Shown piece by piece: positions 60,452-64,000 of a DNA stretch of 64,000 nt. Position 1 is the first letter of the stretch. Each line of letters opens with the position of its first letter. Source of the DNA: Streptomyces halobius. Its GTDB lineage: Bacteria; Actinomycetota; Actinomycetes; Streptomycetales; Streptomycetaceae. Under the pieces are notes generated by a model that was given only the letters and a program-made list of their open reading frames with translations, did not search any database and was not told the origin of the DNA. Made by a program: the position numbers and the translations under genes. The stretch covers positions 7,254,001 to 7,318,000 of the forward strand of contig NZ_CP086322.1 of assembly GCF_023277745.1 (NCBI RefSeq). The letters run 5' to 3'.

Positions 60452-60531
60452 CCCCGAGGCGCCCGCCGCGCGCCGCTGCCGCAGGAACGAGCTGAACTTC
60501 TCGATGGCGCCCCGCTGCGCCTCCGCCAGGT

Positions 60532-61269
60532 ATGGCAGAGGAGACGCGGGACGGCAAGGGGCGGGCCGAGGGCCGGAAGGGCGGCGCCGGTCGTGTGTGG
60601 GCGGAGACCGGTTACGCGGTGGACGACAGCCGGCTGACGCTGCGCGAGCGGAAGAAGCTGCAGACCCGCCAGCGGATCTCCGGTGAGGCGACGCTGCTCT
60701 TCATCGAGCGCGGCTTCGACAACGTCACCGTCGCCGAGGTGGCGCGCGCTGCCGAGGTCTCCACGATGACGGTCTTCAACTACTTCCCGCGCAAGGAAGA
60801 CCTCTTCCTCGACCGGATTCCCGAGGGTCAGGAGCTGATCACGCACGCGATCCGGGAGCGCGGGGCGGACGAGTCGCCGCTCGCCGCGCTACGCCGGCTC
60901 GCGCTGGACCTGCTGGCGCAGCGGCATCCGCTGGCGGGGGTGAGGGAGGACTTCACCTACTTCTGGCGGACGGTGCTGGAGTCGCCGGCGCTGCGCGCGA
61001 GGGGGCGCGAGGCGGTGGAGGAGATCGAGGGCGTGCTGGCCGGGCTGCTCGCGAAGGCGGCCGGGGACGATGCCGGGGCGCGCCGCGGTGACGCCGGTGA
61101 TCCCGGGCTGGCCGCGGCGCTGATCGTCGCGGCGTACCGGGTCGCCTACGCGGGCGCCGCGGCCCGGCTGCTCGCGGGTGACCCGGTGGACGAGGTGGCC
61201 GTCGAGCAGGCGGCGGTGCTGGAGCGGACCTTCGACGCGCTGGAGCGGGCGCTGTCGGGCGGGGGATGA
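60532..61269 (+). CDS. TetR family transcriptional regulator
   Basis: A 245-residue repressor. The N-terminal HTH is RQRISGEATLLFIERGFDNV followed by TVAEVARAAEVSTMTVFNYF (residues about 45-90), ending in FPRKEDLFLDRIPE. The C-terminal ligand domain is Ala/Leu-rich, with a final AERTFDALERALSGGG-like helix. A polar 35-residue N-terminal extension precedes the HTH. It is divergent from the truncated monooxygenase; intact versions of this pair usually regulate the monooxygenase, so here it may have lost its target (inference). Confidence 0.88.
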   Translation: MAEETRDGKGRAEGRKGGAGRVWAETGYAVDDSRLTLRERKKLQTRQRISGEATLLFIERGFDNVTVAEVARAAEVSTMTVFNYFPRKEDLFLDRIPEGQELITHAIRERGADESPLAALRRLALDLLAQRHPLAGVREDFTYFWRTVLESPALRARGREAVEEIEGVLAGLLAKAAGDDAGARRGDAGDPGLAAALIVAAYRVAYAGAAARLLAGDPVDEVAVEQAAVLERTFDALERALSGGG

Positions 61270-61523
61270 CGGGGCGAGCGTTGGCGTACGGGAAGTGCGC
61301 CGGGTGGTGCGCGACGGCGCGCACTAGCCTGGTGAGGGGGGACGTGAGCAACCGCAGGTGACCTCCTCGGCAGCCTCGGCGGGTGAGCCCGGACGAGGCG
61401 GGAAGCACTGACAGAAGCGGGTGAGAAGTCAGCCGGCGCGTCGCGTCCGGTGTGGCGCGGGAGGGGCAGTGCGTCCGGACACGTCGGGAGGCGTCGGGTT
61501 GTCACGAGGCTCTGGAGGTAGCG

Positions 61524-61709
61524 GTGCAGAAATTCGAGGACAAGGCGGAAGTCGAGATGCGGCTGGCTTCCGAGAAGATGGCCGCGGAGCTGGCGCGCAA
61601 GCGCCGCGAGAAGGAGGCGAAGGCCGAGGACGGCGCTGACCAGGCCCCCGCTGCGGCTGACACGTCACACGGGGACGCGGCGGCGGACACCGGCGACGAG
61701 GAGCGCTAG
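61524..61709 (+). CDS. Small charged coiled-coil protein (hypothetical, conserved near uvrA)
   Basis: A 61-residue protein. GTG at 61524 follows TGGAGGTAGCG, an ideal ribosome-binding site. The first 38 residues (MQKFEDKAEVEMRLASEKM, then AAELARKRREKEAKAE) form one highly charged amphipathic helix; the rest is acidic and disordered. It lies 280 bases before uvrA on the same strand. Short basic/acidic proteins of this type occur at this position in Streptomyces, but I know no function for it. Confidence 0.65.
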   Translation: MQKFEDKAEVEMRLASEKMAAELARKRREKEAKAEDGADQAPAAADTSHGDAAADTGDEER

Positions 61710-61992
61710 CCTCGGCCACGTCGCCGCCGTCTTCGGTGGCGGCGTGGGTGAGTGGGCTGGGGCGGGAAGGTTGCGGGCCGACGACACGTTTGGGTGAACA
61801 GGGCTTGCCAGGCCCGTAAATCGAATACGCGTGCTATAGGCTCGTCTATGGCATCACTCAGACAGTGCCGCGGCGGTCCCCATACCCTGGGGCGGGGGCT
61901 CCGCTCGTCGCTCCGCCGCCTCTGCTCACTCACCGAGCGGCGGACGCAGAGCCGCGGCTCCCGCCCCTCTTCCCAGAAAGGTGCCGACCGGC

Positions 61993-64000
61993 GTGGCCGA
62001 CCGTCTCATCGTCCGTGGCGCTCGCGAGCACAACCTCCGCAACGTCTCGCTCGACCTCCCCCGCGACTCCCTCATCGTCTTCACGGGGCTCTCCGGGTCG
62101 GGCAAGTCCTCGCTCGCCTTCGACACGATCTTCGCCGAGGGGCAGCGGCGCTATGTCGAGTCGCTCTCCTCCTACGCCCGGCAGTTCCTCGGGCAGATGG
62201 ACAAGCCCGATGTCGATTTCATCGAGGGCCTGTCCCCGGCGGTATCGATCGACCAGAAGTCCACCTCGCGCAACCCGCGCTCGACGGTCGGCACGATCAC
62301 CGAGGTCTACGACTACCTCCGGCTGCTCTTCGCCCGCATCGGCAAGCCGCACTGCCCCGAGTGCGGGCGGCCGATCGCCCGGCAGTCGCCGCAGGCGATC
62401 GTCGACAAGGTGCTGGAGCTCCCCGAGGGCAGCCGCTTCCAGGTGCTGTCCCCGCTGGTGCGCGAGCGCAAGGGCGAATTCGTCGACCTCTTCTCCGACC
62501 TCCAGGCCAAGGGCTACAGCCGGGCCCGGGTCGACGGCGAGACCGTTCAGCTCGCCGAGCCGCCCAAGCTGAAGAAGCAGGAGAAGCACACCATCGAGGT
62601 GGTCGTCGACCGCCTCACGGTCAAGGAGTCCGCCAAACGCCGGCTCACCGACTCCGTCGAGACCGCGCTCGGGCTCTCCGGCGGCATGGTCATTCTCGAC
62701 TTCGTCGACCTGGACGCGGACGACCCGCAGCGCGAGCGGATGTATTCGGAGCATCTGTACTGCGCCTACGACGACCTGTCCTTCGAGGAGCTGGAGCCCC
62801 GCTCCTTCTCCTTCAACTCGCCCTTTGGCGCCTGCCCGGAGTGCACCGGCATCGGTACCCGCATGGAGGTCGACCCCGAGCTGATCGTTCCCGACGAGGA
62901 GCGCAGCCTCGACGAGGGCGCCATCCACCCCTGGTCGCACGGCCACACCAAGGACTACTTCGGCCGCCTGGTCGGCGCCCTGGCGGACGCCCTCGGCTTC
63001 CGTACGGACATCCCGTGGGCCGGGCTGCCGCAGCGCGCCAAGAAGGCACTGCTGCACGGCCACAAGACCCAGATCGAGGTCCGCTATCGCAACCGCTACG
63101 GCCGCCAGCGGGCGTACACCACTCCCTTCGAGGGCGCCGTGCCGTTCGTCAAGCGGCGGCACAGCGAGGCGGAGAGCGACAGCAGCCGGGAGCGCTTCGA
63201 GGGCTATATGCGCGAGGTGCCCTGCCCGACCTGTGACGGCACCCGGCTCAAGCCGATCGTGCTCGCCGTCACGGTCCAGGGGAAGTCCATCGCCGAGGTC
63301 GCGGCCATGTCGATCAGCGACTGCGCCGACTTCCTGCGCGAAATGACGCTCAACGCCCGCGAGAGGAAGATCGCCGAGCGGGTCCTCAAGGAGGTCAACG
63401 AACGGCTGAGGTTCCTGGTCGACGTCGGCCTGGACTACCTCTCGCTGAACCGCGCCGCAGGCACTCTCTCCGGCGGCGAGGCCCAGCGCATCCGACTCGC
63501 CACCCAGATCGGCTCCGGCCTGGTGGGCGTGCTCTACGTTTTGGACGAGCCGTCCATCGGCCTGCACCAGCGCGACAACCACCGGCTGATCGAGACCCTG
63601 GTCCGGCTGCGCGACCTCGGCAACACCCTGATCGTGGTCGAGCACGACGAGGACACGATCAAGACCTCCGACTGGGTCGTGGACATCGGCCCCGGCGCCG
63701 GCGAGCACGGCGGCAAGGTCGTCCACAGCGGCCCGCTGGCCGAGCTGCTGGCCAACAAGGATTCCGTCACCGGCCAGTATCTGTCCGGCAAGCGAGCCAT
63801 CCCGATGCCCGCCATGCGCCGCCCCGCCGCCCCGGGCCGGCAGCTGACGGTGCGCGGCGCGAAGGAGAACAACCTCCAGGACATCGACGCCTCCTTCCCC
63901 CTCGGAGTGCTGACCGCCGTCACCGGCGTCTCCGGATCCGGCAAGTCGACGCTGGTCAACGACATCCTCTACACCCACTTGGCGCGCGAGCTGCAGGGCG
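61993..64000 (+). CDS. uvrA: Excinuclease ABC subunit A (3' end outside window)
   Basis: The first 669 residues of UvrA, which finds DNA lesions for the UvrABC nuclease. It starts [20 protein letters not shown], has the first Walker [16 protein letters not shown], the zinc module CPECGRPI and a second Cys pair CPECTGIG, the insertion region [18 protein letters not shown], signature [18 protein letters not shown], Walker [11 protein letters not shown], and the second Walker [15 protein letters not shown] near residue 650. GTG at 61993 gives the family start; GTG at 61981 is in frame and possible. No TTGTCAGTG-type box is visible upstream, unlike uvrB. About 300 residues remain beyond the window. 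Confidence 0.96.
   Translation, partial: MADRLIVRGAREHNLRNVSLDLPRDSLIVFTGLSGSGKSSLAFDTIFAEGQRRYVESLSSYARQFLGQMDKPDVDFIEGLSPAVSIDQKSTSRNPRSTVGTITEVYDYLRLLFARIGKPHCPECGRPIARQSPQAIVDKVLELPEGSRFQVLSPLVRERKGEFVDLFSDLQAKGYSRARVDGETVQLAEPPKLKKQEKHTIEVVVDRLTVKESAKRRLTDSVETALGLSGGMVILDFVDLDADDPQRERMYSEHLYCAYDDLSFEELEPRSFSFNSPFGACPECTGIGTRMEVDPELIVPDEERSLDEGAIHPWSHGHTKDYFGRLVGALADALGFRTDIPWAGLPQRAKKALLHGHKTQIEVRYRNRYGRQRAYTTPFEGAVPFVKRRHSEAESDSSRERFEGYMREVPCPTCDGTRLKPIVLAVTVQGKSIAEVAAMSISDCADFLREMTLNARERKIAERVLKEVNERLRFLVDVGLDYLSLNRAAGTLSGGEAQRIRLATQIGSGLVGVLYVLDEPSIGLHQRDNHRLIETLVRLRDLGNTLIVVEHDEDTIKTSDWVVDIGPGAGEHGGKVVHSGPLAELLANKDSVTGQYLSGKRAIPMPAMRRPAAPGRQLTVRGAKENNLQDIDASFPLGVLTAVTGVSGSGKSTLVNDILYTHLARELQG

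Noticed and set aside
61406..61428. Box like CACTGACAG near the small gene before uvrA
   Set aside because: First base is wrong, it faces the minus strand, and no -10 element or gene fits.
61818..61840. LexA (SOS) box upstream of uvrA (TCGAATACGCGTGC)
   Set aside because: The second half does not complete the TCGAAC-N4-GTTCGA palindrome; too weak to call.

Overview
The window is chromosomal DNA from a Streptomyces or a very close actinomycete. The GC content is very high, GTG starts are common, and the gene order rpsA, polA, ANTAR regulator, pyk at one end and coaE, uvrB, uvrA at the other matches the conserved Streptomyces core region that carries these genes. Mycothiol-type enzymes, a DUF3068 protein, Ter proteins and an ANTAR response regulator also fit. 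The organism was inferred from gene content only; no species is named.

Layout. 0-9 kb (+): an AraC regulator cut by the window edge, aminopeptidase N, a two-gene siderophore-type unit (PLP decarboxylase plus lysine/ornithine N-hydroxylase), a SIMPL-domain protein and pyruvate kinase. 9-13.3 kb: a LAGLIDADG homing-endonuclease pseudogene, tRNA-Leu(CAA), the ANTAR response regulator (PdtaR type) and a badly decayed branched-chain amino-acid (liv) transport operon that has lost both permease genes. 13.3-27.6 kb: a thioesterase, an FdhF/YdeP-like molybdoenzyme, polA, a DUF4184 membrane protein, a secreted lytic transglycosylase, a 44-residue membrane peptide with DUF3068, HrpB helicase and a methyltransferase. 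27.6-33.6 kb: rpsA, a beta-helix pseudogene, a PAC2 protein, coaE, a cupin, a TPR protein and DUF6343. 33.6-42.3 kb: a UvrD-like helicase with a broken C-terminus, then a translationally coupled three-gene operon (SNF2 helicase, SWIM zinc-finger protein, helicase-associated protein) and an RNA-ligase remnant. 42.3-50.3 kb: flavoprotein, quinone oxidoreductase, IclR-like regulator, uridine-kinase-like protein, an IS200/IS605 (TnpB) end remnant, a frameshifted DUF1697 gene, ogt and a secreted glycerophosphodiesterase. 51-64 kb: uvrB, two TerD-type proteins, terC behind a yybP-ykoY manganese riboswitch, a metallo-beta-lactamase-fold hydrolase, a mycothiol-dependent isomerase-like protein, an N-terminally truncated FAD monooxygenase, a TetR regulator, a small charged protein and the start of uvrA (cut by the window end).

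Two themes stand out. First, four promoters of the form TTGTCAGTG-N8-TAnnnT (the DNA-damage promoter known in mycobacteria as RecA-NDp and activated by PafBC) precede polA, ogt, uvrB and, less exactly, the uncharacterised SNF2-SWIM-helicase operon. In three of them the start codon lies 7-8 bases after the -10 element, so the transcripts should be leaderless. This links the SNF2-SWIM operon to DNA repair by promoter as well as by domain content, and it is the best candidate here for an undescribed system. Second, accessory genes show many independent lesions (liv operon, endonuclease, beta-helix protein, RNA ligase, DUF1697, FAD monooxygenase, UvrD-like helicase) while every core gene is intact. 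That pattern looks like real decay rather than poor sequence, although single-base cases cannot be separated from sequencing error here.
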